Assembly: GCA_037447655.1 (NCBI GenBank)
Contig: JBBHKE010003201.1
Location: 1 to 64,000 of the forward strand
Length of the DNA: 64,000 bases
From: Zygnema cylindricum
Taxonomy: Eukaryota > Streptophyta > Zygnematophyceae > Zygnematales > Zygnemataceae
Direction: 5' to 3'
Below are positions 32,448-44,640 of the stretch, in pieces. The stretch's first letter is position 1. Every line of letters starts with the position of its first letter. Made by a program: the position numbers and the translations under genes. The notes beneath the pieces were generated by a model. That model was not told where the DNA came from and ran no database searches. It was given only the letters and a program-made list of their open reading frames with translations.

Positions 32448-32710
32448 ATTCATGTCCACCACAAGAGCTAGTGCGGACCACCCAAAATATACTTTATGTT
32501 CTCTTTATATTTTCATTTGAATTAGTGTTGAAAAAGGAGAAAATATGTGCGTTTTTGTAACATATTGTGATATTGTTGAAATTAATGTTAGAATTGATGT
32601 AATTTGTGAGTATATTGTTAGGTTTTCTTTCAGTTTTGAAATCGATACAATTCATTTTTTTTATTTTGGAATTAATTTGAATCAATTTTATGGCTATATT
32701 CCAAATACAG

Positions 32711-32800
32711 GGATTAGATTGTACCCATTTTTTAAAACCAAATGTGACCGTGAATGTTACTAAAGGCGAGAATTGTTCCGTGACTTATGCCGTACAAGAG
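32711..32800 (+). CDS. Exon 10: end of LysM module 1
   Basis: 90 bases, phase 0 both sides, between AAATACAG and GTAAAT. It encodes GLDCTHFLKPNVTVNV, which completes the LysM fold begun in exon 9 (N-P-G-L-D-C-x-x-L-x-x-x-x-x-V-x-V), then TKGENCSVTYAVQE as linker. The intron interrupts the LysM domain at the N-P/G-L position, and the MITE sits in that intron. Confidence 0.75.
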
Positions 32801-34006
32801 GTAAATTCCCTTAAGAACCTCAAGAAAAACACAAACTATTTTGATATATATAATTTTTATATTTATTTTTGTTTCAATGTCCTCTGTCTCAAATAACATT
32901 TTACAGTTTTCATTGAGAAAACCGTGCGAATTTTTCTTTTAAAATGTTTGAATACCATTTACATTTGACGCTCTAAACTTAATCTTAGAAAAATGCTGAG
33001 CCTAAACTTAAAGAAAAAAGTAAAAATTCATAGTAAATCAACAATTAAGCTAAACCGTTTCTACTCTAGTTTTTTTATTTTTTTCATTGTAAGCGCAAAA
33101 AAATAAAAAGCCCTACCTGAATGTTAAACAACAATGGAAAATAACACATGAAAAAATCACAACTTAAAGGACTTTTTTTTTTCCCTTTTTTTCATGTATG
33201 TCTCTTTCTAACTACATTTCACGAATTTATGGAATTTTTTCAAGAATGATTCATGTTCGTCAATCTCGAAAAGTTTTAACATACAATCTCTTAGTGGAAT
33301 TGGATCCCCAAATCCGAGTCTTAATTGCTCTCAACTCCAGATTTTTCAACAAGTATTGTACCCTAAACCTCTTTTTGCAAATTAATTACTTTAAAACGCC
33401 CTCATTTTGCAAAATATTCAGCTACTCCCCGTTTTTCACAGTATCCGTTTTACAGCATCCTCCTTTTACAATTGCCTCTTTTTAAAATGTCTTATTCTAA
33501 CATTGTATTATTTTTTGCAATTTATCCTTTTTGGAATGATTTTTTTCTGGTTTTTCTGTTGGGCAGAGTGCCATTTTCTGTGTGCTTATGGCGAAAATTT
33601 CCTTTCTTTGAACTTTTTTTCCCCTTTTTGGCATTCACGTGCTTGTTCTTTTTCTAAATCTCTGGTTTAATACTCTGTTTGGACGTTTTTTGTTTTTGCT
33701 TCGTTTTATGAAAACTGTGATGTCCATTTGGAACACTGTATAAATGCGCAATTTTTAAAATGAATCTTAAAGTTTCGAATCAAATTTCCAGTCCAGCTGG
33801 GAGCTTTAAAAAAAGTCCATCTATTAGTACCTTATATGAGCAAAATACCCATTATAAACAAATTTCCAGAAGAACCTTTTTAAAGCAAACATGTCTGAAA
33901 CAAACCTTTTCAAAGACATTCTCAGATTACATCACCTTTTAGTGTTTGTTTTTTTGAGTTACATTTTTTCTTAAGCTTAGTTTCTTAACAAATTATTTTT
34001 TTTCAG
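32801..34006 (+). other. Intron 10, duplicated at 57.85-58.93 kb
   Basis: 1206 bases, AT-rich. From about 32840 onward it aligns with the stretch upstream of 58932, for example ATTCATGTTCGTCAATCTCG at 33247 and a near copy at 58213. No gene. Confidence 0.7.
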
Positions 34007-34210
34007 ATTTGCATCAAAAGGGGAGATGCGGTCAATCCTGGACCTTGTGTGAAAACCTTTGTCGTACGGAAAGGACAAAGTTGTACTTCTATTATAAAGA
34101 CAAATTTTACGGGTAATGTGACTCAGTTTTATTGGCTCAATCCTGGAGTGTATTGTGGAAAATTGTTTACTTCTATCGAATTCGAGGGAGATCAAACCCC
34201 ACAACAAGAG
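34007..34210 (+). CDS. Exon 11: LysM module 2
   Basis: 204 bases, phase 0 both sides, acceptor TTTTTTTTCAG, donor GTAGTT. It encodes ICIKRGDAVNPGPCVKT, FVVRKGQSCTSIIKTNFTG, then FYWLNPGVYCGKLFTSIE. It fits the LysM pattern F-x-V-x-x-G-Q-S-C-x-x-I...W-L-N-P-G-x-x-C. Predicted extracellular glycan binding by family. A second copy of identical length is at 58932-59135. Confidence 0.8.
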
Positions 34211-35233
34211 GTAGTTCATAAATTCATTTTTATTTCTACAAACGGATAATTAGCATATTAACATACAAAAAGAGATGGTTATAAAACCCTTTTGAACTGG
34301 GTATTTACATATAGATTTATAGCAAGGGTTATCTGATATACCCATTTATTTTGCTAACGGGCATATTTAGCATACGAGCACACAACAAAAGGTTTTATTA
34401 GCATGTTAGTGTACAACAAAAGGTTTTCATAAACCCGTTTTTACAGTGAATGTGTATTAATTAACATATTAACAAACTAAAAAGAGGTACTTCATGAACC
34501 CACATTGATTTCAAATGAGTTTTAGCGTATCAATAACAAAAAATGTATTTTATAAACCCGTTCATGTACTATATGGGTATTTGATTAAAGTTAATATGTC
34601 ATGATTCACAGCCTTTTTATTCTTTTTAATGAAAACAGTTGAGATTTCGGGCAGAAAATATGAAACTTAATAGTAAACATTTGGCTCCCAATTCGAGAAA
34701 ACAAAAAAAAAAGATGATGTTTACTTCCCATAATGTGTCACTTTTCCAAATAAAGGTCCAATACTGACCAATTTAACGAAGAAACAAAAGAAAATTTCTA
34801 TAACGGGCCAAAAACGCCCAAACAAATCCACCTGTAAATGATTATTTATTTTCTTGATTAATTATTTACAATGCAAAAGCTTTACGAAAATATACAAGAA
34901 TGGAGGCCAAATTTTTTTTAGTCGTAAATTTATTTGAAAGAAACTAGGAAACGTCATTTTTTCTTGTTTCCAAAATTGTTATTGTTTCACTCTTTTTATG
35001 ATAAGTTACATTCACAAACTAAGATTAACTCAATATTCATAGTTCATAAATTTTTTTTACATATAAATGGATGTTCATGTCTTACATTTAAAAAATAAAA
35101 CAAAAAGGGGAAATCTTTGAGGAACTTTAGAATAGTGTGAAGTAATCAGACTTTGCAATGATTGTAAACCTGTCTTCCCCTCTCTCTCCTCTCCCTCTCC
35201 CCCGTCCCTTTTTTTTCTTTTGTAATTTTGCAG
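34211..35233 (+). other. Intron 11
   Basis: 1023 bases, with diverged short repeats containing ACAACAAAAGGTTTT (about 34383-34420). It ends TAATTTTGCAG. No gene. Confidence 0.6.
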
Positions 35234-35452
35234 ATATGTCTGGAGTCCGTTATTTCCGTTGGTTCGAAAGTAAAGAATTGCCCATCTACTTCCTGTCCAA
35301 AAAAAAAAACGGATAATTGCAAAACTATAAAAGCGGCTTATTTTGAGAACACCGGAAAAACTTTCAAATCTTTAAATAGATTTGCTTGCACAGACAGAAA
35401 ACTAAAAGGTCTGGATCACGTTTGCGTTCCAAGAGGCAAAGGATGTTCATGA
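35234..35452 (+). CDS. Exon 12 (last): LysM-like module 3 and stop
   Basis: It follows exon 11 in phase 0 and ends with TGA at 35450-35452. It encodes ICLESVISVGSKVKNCPS, then DNCKTIKAAYFENTGKTF, KSLNRFACTDRKLKGLDH and VCVPRGKGCS. The N-C-K-T-I...L-N...C...L...V-C-V-P pattern is a degenerate LysM. The C-terminus is Cys-rich with no membrane segment, in line with a secreted protein. No clear polyadenylation signal was found just downstream. Confidence 0.75.
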   Translation: MCLESVISVGSKVKNCPSTSCPKKKTDNCKTIKAAYFENTGKTFKSLNRFACTDRKLKGLDHVCVPRGKGCS

Positions 35453-37624
35453 GTGTGTCGTTAAAGAAAGTGACGATGGAAAAGGTTGGTTGGAAGGTTT
35501 TTGGATTTATATAGGAAAACTTCCATACTCACTACAGATTCCCCAAATAACGGTAGTCTAATTTAAAGAAAGAGGGACACTATAAGAACCCGGAGTGTGA
35601 TAGGGAAATGAAGAGAGGGAGGGAGGGAGTGAGTGAGAGAGGGAGAGAAAATTTTAAACCTCCTATGGTAAAGAGGTTAAGGTATTCTTTTACGCAAAAA
35701 GATTTCCGACCACATATAGAGAATTCTATTTTGACACGATTTTGCACGTCTTTCATTTCACAATTGGATACCTTAAATTTCAGATTTTAACTTTAGTGGT
35801 ATGTTCTAATATTATCCGATTAAAGATTCACATAAAAAGAAATACATACATGTTTGCCATTTTAGAGAGGTCGCTTATAAGCATTCCTATAAACACTTCA
35901 TATGATCCCTGGAGGAGTTGTACGAAGAAAAGGAAAATAACAAAATAACTTTCCTTAACATTCTGAAAGTGAGAAAGGAGATATTGTTTGCAGTTTTACA
36001 GTGATGATTTTGAAATGCTACAAGTTTATGGTATTTTTTTTTATTCGTGGTACATCCATTTCCGTGTAGGGAACCACAAAGTGAATCGTTACTGGCATAA
36101 AATTGATCCCTCAAATATTTCAGCCTACCAACACACAATAGCTCCAAAACTACTTTTTTTTCTTTAAAATGTGTTGTTTACAATCGTCCATATCATTCAA
36201 ACTGGATGTAGAAATTTGCACTTTCTCGTTTGTGAATTTTAGTTTCAAGTTCACTGCTTCCATGTGAGACTTTACTGTTTGCAGTTCACAGTTTTATGTT
36301 TACAATTCTAATTTGATTTGCAACCTACAATTTGTAGTCCACAGTTTCAGATTTCTATTTGCATTTTAGCATTTGCAGTTTGGAGTTTGGTGTTGGCAGT
36401 TTACGGTTTTTGTTTGCAAGGTTGTTTCTTGTCGTTTGTAGTTTGTTGTTTTCCATATGGACTTTGCAATTTAGCGTTTGTTGTGTTAAGAAGATGATCG
36501 GTCAAAACTGCTCTCACATATTATCCATACATTTTACAGAACTTAAAACAGTCACACAGATCACACTCTTCACATCGGCCAAATATATTATTATTCAGCT
36601 GAAGGCATTTCAAGTACAAATCCGCCCACTCACTACTTCCCCTTACTCTAAATGTAGTTTTTCAATTTTAGAATTGCTTCCTTTTTTTGGTTCCTATGGA
36701 CTCAGATGGTTTACCATCGCGCTTTTTAATAAAGTCGTTAACCTATAAGCCTTACTCTAACTCAGAGACGTCTTTCCTTCATGGTAAAACTGATTCAGAC
36801 ACTTAAAATTCATCTCAACGACCAGACACCTAGCTGCCCACTAACACCACTATGGGAAACAGATATAGGGTTTCGAAGTCTTCAAACAGTTCGTACAGAA
36901 CTAAAACACTTAACACCGAAACTACAGTACACGGCGCGCAACGAAAATGCACGAAACCGAAGTCCCGCGCTCTAAATGACTTCAACCCCGTACAAAAACA
37001 ACCGTGACAACTAAATCATACTAAACACAACAGCGACTAAAACTGAACAGAACACGAATGTAACGCAAACTGTAAAAAATAACTTGACTTCCGCCAATTC
37101 GTTGATTTGACCAATGTCACAACATATATCGGTGGATCAAAAACAAAGAAACATGCAAAAAAAGCAATGAATAAAATCACCACAAAGAGAGAGAAGCAAT
37201 CCAAAAAAAGTTCCATAATATTAAATCTAAATTTTTTCTCCCAATTACAAAGTAAATGTTTCTCTTCCTTCTACAACCATTCTCCTAAGTCAAACTCTTA
37301 TATTTTCAATGAGTGCCCAAAAGTCCTAAACATGCGCAAAATGTGCTCACAGTCAAACAACGGCATTATTCAAATATAAGAAGGATCAAAATGCAAAACG
37401 CTTCACATTTCAAACTAAACATAGACACAAACTGACAAATAAACTTCACCAGCAAGCCCACTTTACCAGCAAACCCGTAAATTGCAATAGTATAAACTAT
37501 TTTCAAAAGCGCGCCCACTTCCATGATATCCTTAATGTTCCCCCTACCAATGTGCAAATCAACACTCAACTCAAAGTATCCCTCAATTAGGTCTTCCTCT
37601 GAATAACACATCATTAACCTTTTC
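35453..37624. other. Spacer downstream of the mosaic gene
   Basis: The first part, to about 35760, is shared with the second LysM copy (GAGAGGGAGGGAGGGAG at 35610). The rest is AT-rich with degenerate GTTTGCAGTTTG-like repeats at 36220-36480. A possible, very weak copia RT-tail match lies on the minus strand near 37370-37600, not called. Confidence 0.5.
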
Positions 37625-37813
37625 GTGCATAAGAGAGAAGCAAAGAAATCATGCAACATAACCAGCAAAGTCATGCTCCCAAATATAAATACAAACAAAA
37701 ATGAATGCGAATGGAAAAATGTGTATACAACATGAGAAATCATAATGTGAATATCACAAAAAAGAGAAGGGAAGAATACTCCCCTAGAGTGAGATGGTCC
37801 CAATAATCCAATA
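37625..37813. repeat. 190-bp direct repeat, left copy
   Basis: It matches 38964-39155 (both begin GTGCATAAGAGAGAAGCAA and end GATGGTCCCAATAATCC), so the two copies bracket R1 copy 1. Confidence 0.85.
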
Positions 37814-38963
37814 CTAAGCCACAAGGTAGCCACTAGGCTCTCGGGTCTTCAACGTATTCTTTACAAGAGTTATCTCAAAGCAAAGCAACGAAGCAAAAAT
37901 TAACACTTCCACCAAACTAAGAAAATCGGATTCGGTCAAAAGGGCACTTTTCCAAGACAACCGAACGCCACACATACAAAAACACTCAAACAAACTATCC
38001 AGCTGTCCGGAGAACGTTGCAACCCAATACAAAATGCCACGCCTCAAGCCTCCACTCCACCAATCGCCAAAAAGACAAATTTGGAGGGAAACCTTCCGAA
38101 ATTGGCAGAAGGCCTTGAGGATTAAAAACGAGGCTGAACACAAGGAGAGAAAAATCCGTATGCTAACTAGCATCTATCACGAGCTAACAAGAGGTTAAAG
38201 AAATAATGGGCAATCGGTGGCTGGAAGGAAGCAAGGAAACTGCTCCGCAGCCAAGAGAAAATTCTTGTTCGAAAACTAAATTCTCTAAGTTTGAGAATTA
38301 GCCTAAGTAGAAGCAAAGCTACGCCAAACGTGATACTAGCATACGTCTAACCTATTTTACATGAATAAAAACTACTTAAGATGTTGGCCAATAAGCAGCC
38401 AACATCGTCTACTATACGTCTCACAAAATCCACAATCTAAGGGTAGAAAACCCTCCCTATCAAAGTGTGTGCGTGAACCTACATGGGTTCACAACTTAAA
38501 TGGGCACCAATGAGAAAGCGCCAACGAAACGTCCATCGAACATATAATTCGTACGTCGCGAAAGTCCACTTGAGGTGAAAAACAAACAACGAAATTGAAG
38601 GTACAGGTGAAACTAAAAGTACATAGGAAATGCAAAGTACAAATGAAATCCACGATCTTACTCTAAAATCGCGTACCTAAGAAATGAAACGAAACAAAAG
38701 TAGGCACAAAATTAGTATGTATTCAATTAAACGTGTACGCGAATCGCGTTCACGTCACAAAAAAATGAACAAACGTGAGCCCCCACATGCAAACAAAACT
38801 CATATATGCGTGCCGAAATATAGTGCGTGCGTGCATAATATCGTGTGCGCATGCATGATATCGTGCGCGCGCGTCGAATACCTCCCATACATGTACAATA
38901 TGTGCGTGCGTGCAAAATATCGTGCACGCATGTTGCGGCTACCATGCGACATGATAGCTGCCG
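37814..38963. repeat. R1 repeat, copy 1
   Basis: About 1.15 kb starting AATACTAAGCCACAAGG and ending near ATGCGACATGATAG. It contains a hairpin GTTGGCC...GGCCAAC-like core at about 38373 and an alternating purine/pyrimidine block at 38815-38945. Frames such as 38684-38992 recur in the copy at 47486 and are repeat-borne. It may be an LTR of the gypsy-like element, which is inference. Confidence 0.8.
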
Positions 38964-39155
38964 TGCATAAGAGAGAAGCAAGGAAATCATAAAACATAAC
39001 CAGATAAGTCATGCTCCCAGACATAAATTTAAACGAAAATGAATGCAAATGGAAAAATGTATATACAACATGAGAATTCATAAATGTGAATATCACAAAA
39101 AGCAGAAGGAAAGAATACTCCCCTATAGTGAGATGGTCCCAATAATCCCCCCCTC
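38964..39155. repeat. 190-bp direct repeat, right copy
   Basis: Homologous to 37625-37813. Confidence 0.85.
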
Positions 39156-39589
39156 CTAGCTCCTTAGCTTGTAGAGGAGTCGGCAAACACAAACGGGGGC
39201 TTGGAACAAGTATGGAGGTAGCAATAGTTAGCCAGGTTGAAAGATAATGGAGGGGAGAGGCACTCTATGTGGAACCCCTGATCACCACTTGTACATGTAT
39301 ACACCCTCTACAAACTCAACATCTTGTTAGTATCAATGTTAAACACAAGGAGAATGTGTGAAGGGACATTAGTGTCGAAAGTATCCAAGAGATGACGCGA
39401 GTCGAGGAGAGGGTCACACTCTCCGTAAATTTCCAATAATAATGGGGTGTCACAATAATAGGGTGTCAAGAAGGATCCTTTTTTAGAAAAGAGTGTTGCA
39501 CTTGTCTTCCCTAAAGTCGATATTGGAAAATGCAAGGAGAGTGGAAGCAGAATGCGCCATAATGGGCAACGATTTGCGGGCAGAGACAA
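39156..39589. other. Spacer between the 190-bp repeat and the gypsy-like protease remnant
   Basis: No domain recognised. The minus-strand frame at 39308-39649 is not supported by homology that I can see. Confidence 0.4.
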
Positions 39590-40184
39590 GAGGAAGGCAC
39601 ATTTTGGGTTCCAGAAAGTTAGAGGGACGGTAAGAGAAGGTTTGATCATGCATATCTACTCCTCCACCAATTCAAAAGATAACATAGTGACCCACTAAAC
39701 ATTCGTAATCATTGCATTTGGTGACCAATGCTCTGACATAAATTTCAACGGACTCGCTCTCAACGGACTCGCTCTCAGCTTCGTTATGGAATCGAAAGAC
39801 AAGCGGATCTTTGGTGATTCCAAGCATCGGCTACGTGGTACCAACTGAAGTGAGAAATCGAGTAGCCATGGCTTGGATGCTTTTTGCGGTCAGACCAAGC
39901 TTTAGCGCAAATCTGGATCCGAGGATCACCGATTTGGCTCCGGTCTCTATGAGAGGGAGAGAAGGAGCAACTCCATTAACAGAGAAGGACTTTTGAGATT
40001 TGTCTAAGAAAATCATATGAGAGTCAAGGTTACGACGCTCATCTATGGTAACCGGCTGAATAACCGAAAGACAACAGTTCAGCTGCAACGCCCTCAAAGC
40101 GGTGGTTGCAGCGACTTCGTTAACTAGAAGAGAGGTTTTGGGAACTTCGTTAACAAGAGGGGAGGCTTTAAAATCATCTATCAT
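39590..40184 (-). pseudogene. Gypsy-like retropepsin remnant
   Basis: Minus-strand frame: FSVNGVAPSLPLIETGAKSV, then ILGSRFALKLGL, and in the same frame after a stop GITKDPLVF, VEIYVRALVTKCNDYECLVG and a SYRPSN segment. This order (I/L-x-D-T/S-G-A-x-x...L-G-L...T-x-Y-D-x-L-V-G) is that of Ty3/gypsy-type aspartic proteases in plants. The catalytic D-T-G reads E-T-G. Two in-frame stops lie downstream (near 39828 and 39678). A 15-bp unit encoding ESESV is doubled near 39750-39775. Confidence 0.6.
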
Positions 40185-40569
40185 GGCTAAAAGGATGCTT
40201 AGCCGTTCTTTGACTCGAAGTGCATCACGGATGGTGGCATTGAGGATGGTGAGCGCTTCAATCGCAATGGAGGAAGCCGTGTCTGTTAGAGGAGAGAGAG
40301 ATTTTTTCTCGAACGAAAGTGGAATTCGTTAATTCTGTATTTTCCCGTCCCGATTGTGATCAAGCGAACCCTTATCGAAAGTAGCTGCCCGTTGTTGGAC
40401 AGTAGAACCCTGGAGGATTCGGCCGACCAACGATGGCGTGTGGACAAGTGTCCTCACTGTCCCTGTGAATTGGGGTTTCATTTCGGCCAGGAAGGCAGCA
40501 AATTGCTCCTTCATCATGACGGCCATCATGACTTGCAACTCGGCCTTTTCCCTCTCTCGTCGAGAGATC
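40185..40569 (-). pseudogene. Gag-protease linker of the gypsy-like element
   Basis: The minus strand encodes RREREKAELQVMMAVMMKEQ and FAAFLAEMKPQF, a charged, probably helical region between the zinc knuckle and the protease. It joins the zinc-knuckle piece only with a frame change. Confidence 0.5.
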
Positions 40570-42005
40570 TTAGGCGGAGTTGCCTCTTTCTCGGTTCCAT
40601 AGGAGGAGTGATCGGCTTTGCTGAACGAGCATGAAATCCACCGTTCTAAATCTGATTCTGATACAAAAAATGGGGTCTCTAACGTGGCAACATTGGACAT
40701 AGTGTCCCCTCTGTTGGTAAAAAGTGCATGTGGCTGACTTATTTGGGTACATGCAAGTATCGTGCCCCGTGTTTCCACAACGGAAACACAATCAGTCTTC
40801 GGAATTAAATTTTGGGTTTCCGATGGTCGGCGTCTTTTGAGGCCTATTAGGAGGCCACGCGTTCCTCGAAGGTGGTGGGGATTGGTCAAATTGCTCTTCT
40901 TGAGATTCGGGTTCCTTATAAGCATCCCACGACGACGATTCCATCTCATACTTAACTGCGTATTGCGCAGCTTGCACAAAGGTAAATTTCAGTCCGTATG
41001 TTTGACTGAAATGAGTCTAAATGAATATTTTGGATTGAGGAGGAAACTGTTCCACAGTTTTTTGGATAGCATCTGCATCAAACATGAGGTCTAGCAAAGC
41101 TTATCGAAGGGTTTCCATTCGAGCTCGCAAGGTAAGGGCAGTCTCACTCGGCTTACGTTTGAAGTTCATTAACTCCTTCATTTGATCTAGATTATGCATC
41201 CATTTTTTCTCTTGAACGAGATCAAACATGACCGATAGCGGGTCACATAAAATAATTGTTTCCCCACGGTCTAGCTAGGACCGCCGCTCGAGCTTCCACG
41301 GCATACTGATAGGGAATGATAGGGAATCTTGGGGATAGTGGGAAATAGCTCATCCCTATTAACATCTAACAGTGTTGGGACAGCCGCCTGGGAGGGGACT
41401 TCTACCTGGCCAATGACCTCAGGTACTCCAGCAAACGGGGAAGCGTTCTCCGTCATCGCTAAAATTGGTATCATTTTTGCGAGTATAGAGGGTGAGGGCC
41501 GAACCACTCAGGCATCGACCAAGAAGATAGAAGGCTACACGAAGGTCGAACTTGTCTTGGTAACGAAATACTAAATCCCTCATTTATGTGTCATATAACA
41601 TGCAGAAAAGGGACAAAGACATAGTGTCTTTTAAAGCAGAAAATCAAAAACTCATCTTCCTTATGGATCCCTCCGAGGAGGAAGCCATGTCATTAGGAAC
41701 CAAAAGAACCGGTCGAGCCAAATTTGGACAGGCAAGGAACTCGAAATGAGGGGGTGGGAAAAGATCTCCTCTGAAATGTCTCTTGCGGTACTATCCATGT
41801 ATGACCTAGAGGAAACCAAGAATGATGATGAAACAGTTGTCAATATTAACCAAACTGACAGAAATCTATGGGCCGCGATTGAAACAGGTGCGTTTGTAGT
41901 CTCGAAGAAATAAGAAAGATCTGACTGCATTGGACATAAAACTGTCGCACTGCGGGTTGATCCGGATTGATAACAAAAGTTATCCAAATCCTTGGATATA
42001 AACAA
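40570..42005 (-). pseudogene. Gypsy-like gag with zinc knuckles, several stops
   Basis: Reading leftward: RDLVFRYQDKFDLRVAFYLL and GRCLSGSALTLYTRK (about 41575-41470), the core of the retrotransposon gag domain; after frame breaks, MKELMNFKRKPSETALTLRA, RMETLR and FTFVQAAQYAVKYEME; then CFRCGNTGHDTCMYPNKSAT and CTFYQQRGHYVQCC near 40690-40790, two CCHC-like knuckles, the second lacking one Cys. Stops occur near 41275, 41100, 41018 and 40795. The N-terminal part (41220-41985) recurs at 48971-49735. Confidence 0.65.
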
Positions 42006-42265
42006 AGAAAAATCCTTGGATTATGACTAGAAATTTTGGGACGGCCTAACCGAGGTGCGTCAAATGATAGACTACTCTACACAAGACAAATCAACACACA
42101 CAAAACTGTCGCACTGCATGTTGATCCGGATAGATAACATAAGTTATCCGAATCTTTGGACATAAACAAAGAAAAATCCTTTGATTATGACTAAAATTTT
42201 CGGGACGGCCTAACCGAGGTGCGTCAAATAATAGACTAATCTACACAAGACAAATCAACACACAA
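41938..42265. repeat. Two tandem units of about 163 bp in the gag leader
   Basis: Both contain AAAACTGTCGCACTGC, GTTGATCCGGAT and GGGACGGCCTAACCGAGG. The second starts at about 42101. Confidence 0.85.
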
Positions 42266-43435
42266 AGTCTCTAGCAGGACCCGGTGGTCAGATCTAGCAA
42301 AAAGTCGTATTACCAAAACTTTCTACCCTGCACATAAGTGGGCAAGGCCGGAGGGCCAGATCTATAAAGGCAAAAAAATTGTTATCCAAGCACCCACATG
42401 TGCAGATCTACAGCAACACAACCGGAGAAACAGCTATCTAGGGCCACCAACGGCCAAAACTAGGCAATAAAATCCACTCCAAGAAATAACAAGAAGCGCA
42501 AGGCCACTCACGGCCAAGATACAAGCAAAGAAAGTTGGCAAATGCAGATGCTCAATAGAATTTGGTTTAAAAAGACCCAATCCACGCACGAACCCTCTAA
42601 ACGGTCAACCAACTATCTTAACACGCGCTTGCACCCGCAAGGCATCGTAATACTTACACAAGACCTTTAATAACATGGTGATTATCAAAAGTGAACCGCA
42701 ACTGATTGCTACAATTAGGGCATTGCAGAGCCTCAAAGGGTTAATCCGCTATGCATTCCACTGCGAAAATTTCCTCTAAAAGGGGTCTCCTCCTAGTGTC
42801 CTTCCGACCGCACGGGCCCTCATCTTATGAATGTCCATACCTAAAAGAAGAGGAAAAGAAATACAGAACAAAGAAAAGAAAGGCAAATATACTTAGAAGG
42901 GAGGTAGGATTAGCGGAAAGGGTTCCACAAACCCTAATTCCACGCTGCAAAATTAAGGTATCTGCGACCAATGGACAGTAATATGCTGACCTAGGGTTAA
43001 GAATTCCAGAAAATAAACCCTAAATCATTACAAATCCTAAATCTGCGGCCCAAATCCTAAATCTGTGGCCAAACCCTAATTTCGCAGATTAACCTTAAAA
43101 ATCTGACACAAAATCTGGCCTAAATCTGCAGACTGGAAACAGTGTGGCAACAAGATAGAAAGAAAGGATTGAGAGAAAGAACAAAAACAAAATGTTTTTT
43201 ATTTTTTATAAAATAAAATTCAAAAATTTAATTATTTTTATAATATTTTTATTTCAAAGCAAAACTGAAAATGAAATGTAAATTGGAAAGAAAATAGAAG
43301 AGACAAAACTAAAAACCAAAACTGAAAATGAAAGGTGATATTTTTTCTTTTATAAAATAAATTTTATATTTGTAATAATTTAATTCAAATAAAAGCTTTT
43401 GAAAAAATAAAGCTTTTGAAAGGTTAGGCTTTTGG
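42266..43435. other. Leader-like region between gag and R1 copy 2
   Basis: It shares GGGCCAGATCTATAAA and CACCCGCAAGGCATCGT segments with 49795-50570, and an AT-rich end with 51180-51470. No gene recognised. Confidence 0.5.
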
Positions 43436-44640
43436 ACAAGAATACTAAGCCGTCGGATAGCCACTATGCTCCTAGGTCTTCCATGTATTCTCTACAAGAG
43501 TTATCTCAAGAAAGGCAACGAAGCAATAGGAAGCACTTTCAACCAAAAATCAAGAAATTCGGATTTAGTCAAAAATGACACTTTCCAATAAAACCAAAAT
43601 GCCACAACAAGAAATACACTCAAGCAAACCGTCCAGCTGTCCGGAGAACAACGGAGCTTGACAGAAGATGCCACATTTCAAGCCTCCACTCCACAAATCG
43701 CCAAAAAGACAAGTTTGGAGGGAAACCTTCTAGACTTGGCCGAAGCCGTGTGGACTAAAAACGCGAGGCAGAATATTAGAAGACAAAAATCCTTAGGCTA
43801 ACTAGCATCTATCAATAGCTAACATGAGGAAAAGAAATAATGGGCAATGGTGGCAAGGAGGAAGCAAGAAAACTGCTCCTCCGCCAAGAGAAAATTCTTG
43901 GTCAAAAGCTAAAATTCTCTAAGTTTGAAAATTAGCCTAAGTAGGAGCTACGTTTGGCCTAACCCAAAAAAGCCTACGTCTAACCTACTTTACACGCATG
44001 AAACTACTTAAGATGTTGGCCAATAGGCGGCCAACATTATCTGCTGTACCCTTTACAAAATCCACTTTCCGATGGTAAAAACCCTTCCTAACTACATGTA
44101 TGCGCGAACCTACATGGGTTTGCGACTTAAATAAATAGAAGGTATCGAAGCGTCACTGATACTCTCGGAAATTAAGATTCGGCGCCAAACGAAACTTCGC
44201 GTCGATACTCTTGATATCGCGTTCATACACACGAAACGAAACATATCGCACGAAATGAAACATATCGCAAGAAATGAAACATATCGCAAGAAACATTATG
44301 GAGATCGCGCTGTGTCGTCCAAACAATATTTCCCATCCATACTTCAAAAATCGTGTACCTACGCAGTAAATGAGGGATCGCACGAAATGAAGGGGATCGC
44401 ACGAAAGTAGTAATATACAGCCAAACCTGAAAATAAATGAATCGACGTGAAATTTCACGTGCGAACGAAACAACATGAAAGCGTGTATGCATGCATAAAA
44501 TCGTGCGTGCATGCATAATACCGCGCGTGCGTGCAAAATACCGCGCGTGCGTGCATTATATTGTGCGCGCACGCCGATATCGCGCGTGCGGGCATGATAT
44601 CGTGCGCACTGGTAACCGACACAATGCGGCATGACAATGG
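43436..44640. repeat. R1 repeat, copy 2
   Basis: It starts AATACTAAGCCGTCGG and ends ATGCGGCATGACA. A block of about 24-bp units with GCGTGCGTGCAAAATACCGC lies at 44480-44610. Confidence 0.8.

Larger units (their letters stand above)
11935..35452 (+). pseudogene. Mosaic gene: F-type lectin x2, papain-type peptidase, EGF x2, LysM modules
   Basis: Twelve exons can be joined with GT/AG sites and matching phases: 11935-12381, 13791-14237, 15940-16125, 23403-23620, 23948-24076, 24591-24813, 25658-25810, 27808-27942, 31872-31990, 32711-32800, 34007-34210 and 35234-35452. They total 2570 bases, or about 856 codons plus missing upstream exon(s). All junctions up to exon 9 are phase 1, except the two inside the peptidase after exons 4 and 5, which are phase 0. 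Domain content suggests a secreted or extracellular protein that binds glycans (fucose-type and chitin- or peptidoglycan-type) and once had a C1A protease. No I29 propeptide is visible. Exon 4 has three in-frame stops, so this copy is a pseudogene for the protease or is spliced around it. No gene with this domain order is known to me. Confidence 0.75.

Noticed and set aside
37366-37833. 155-codon minus-strand frame with a VGALLKIVYTIAIYGFAGK segment that vaguely resembles the copia RT tail
   Set aside because: The match is too weak; it overlaps the 190-bp repeat and no neighbouring copia block supports it.
38684-38992. 102-codon frame conserved at 47486 (KRNKSRHKISMYS...)
   Set aside because: Conservation comes from duplication of the whole R1 repeat; the sequence ends in alternating purine/pyrimidine units and has no domain.
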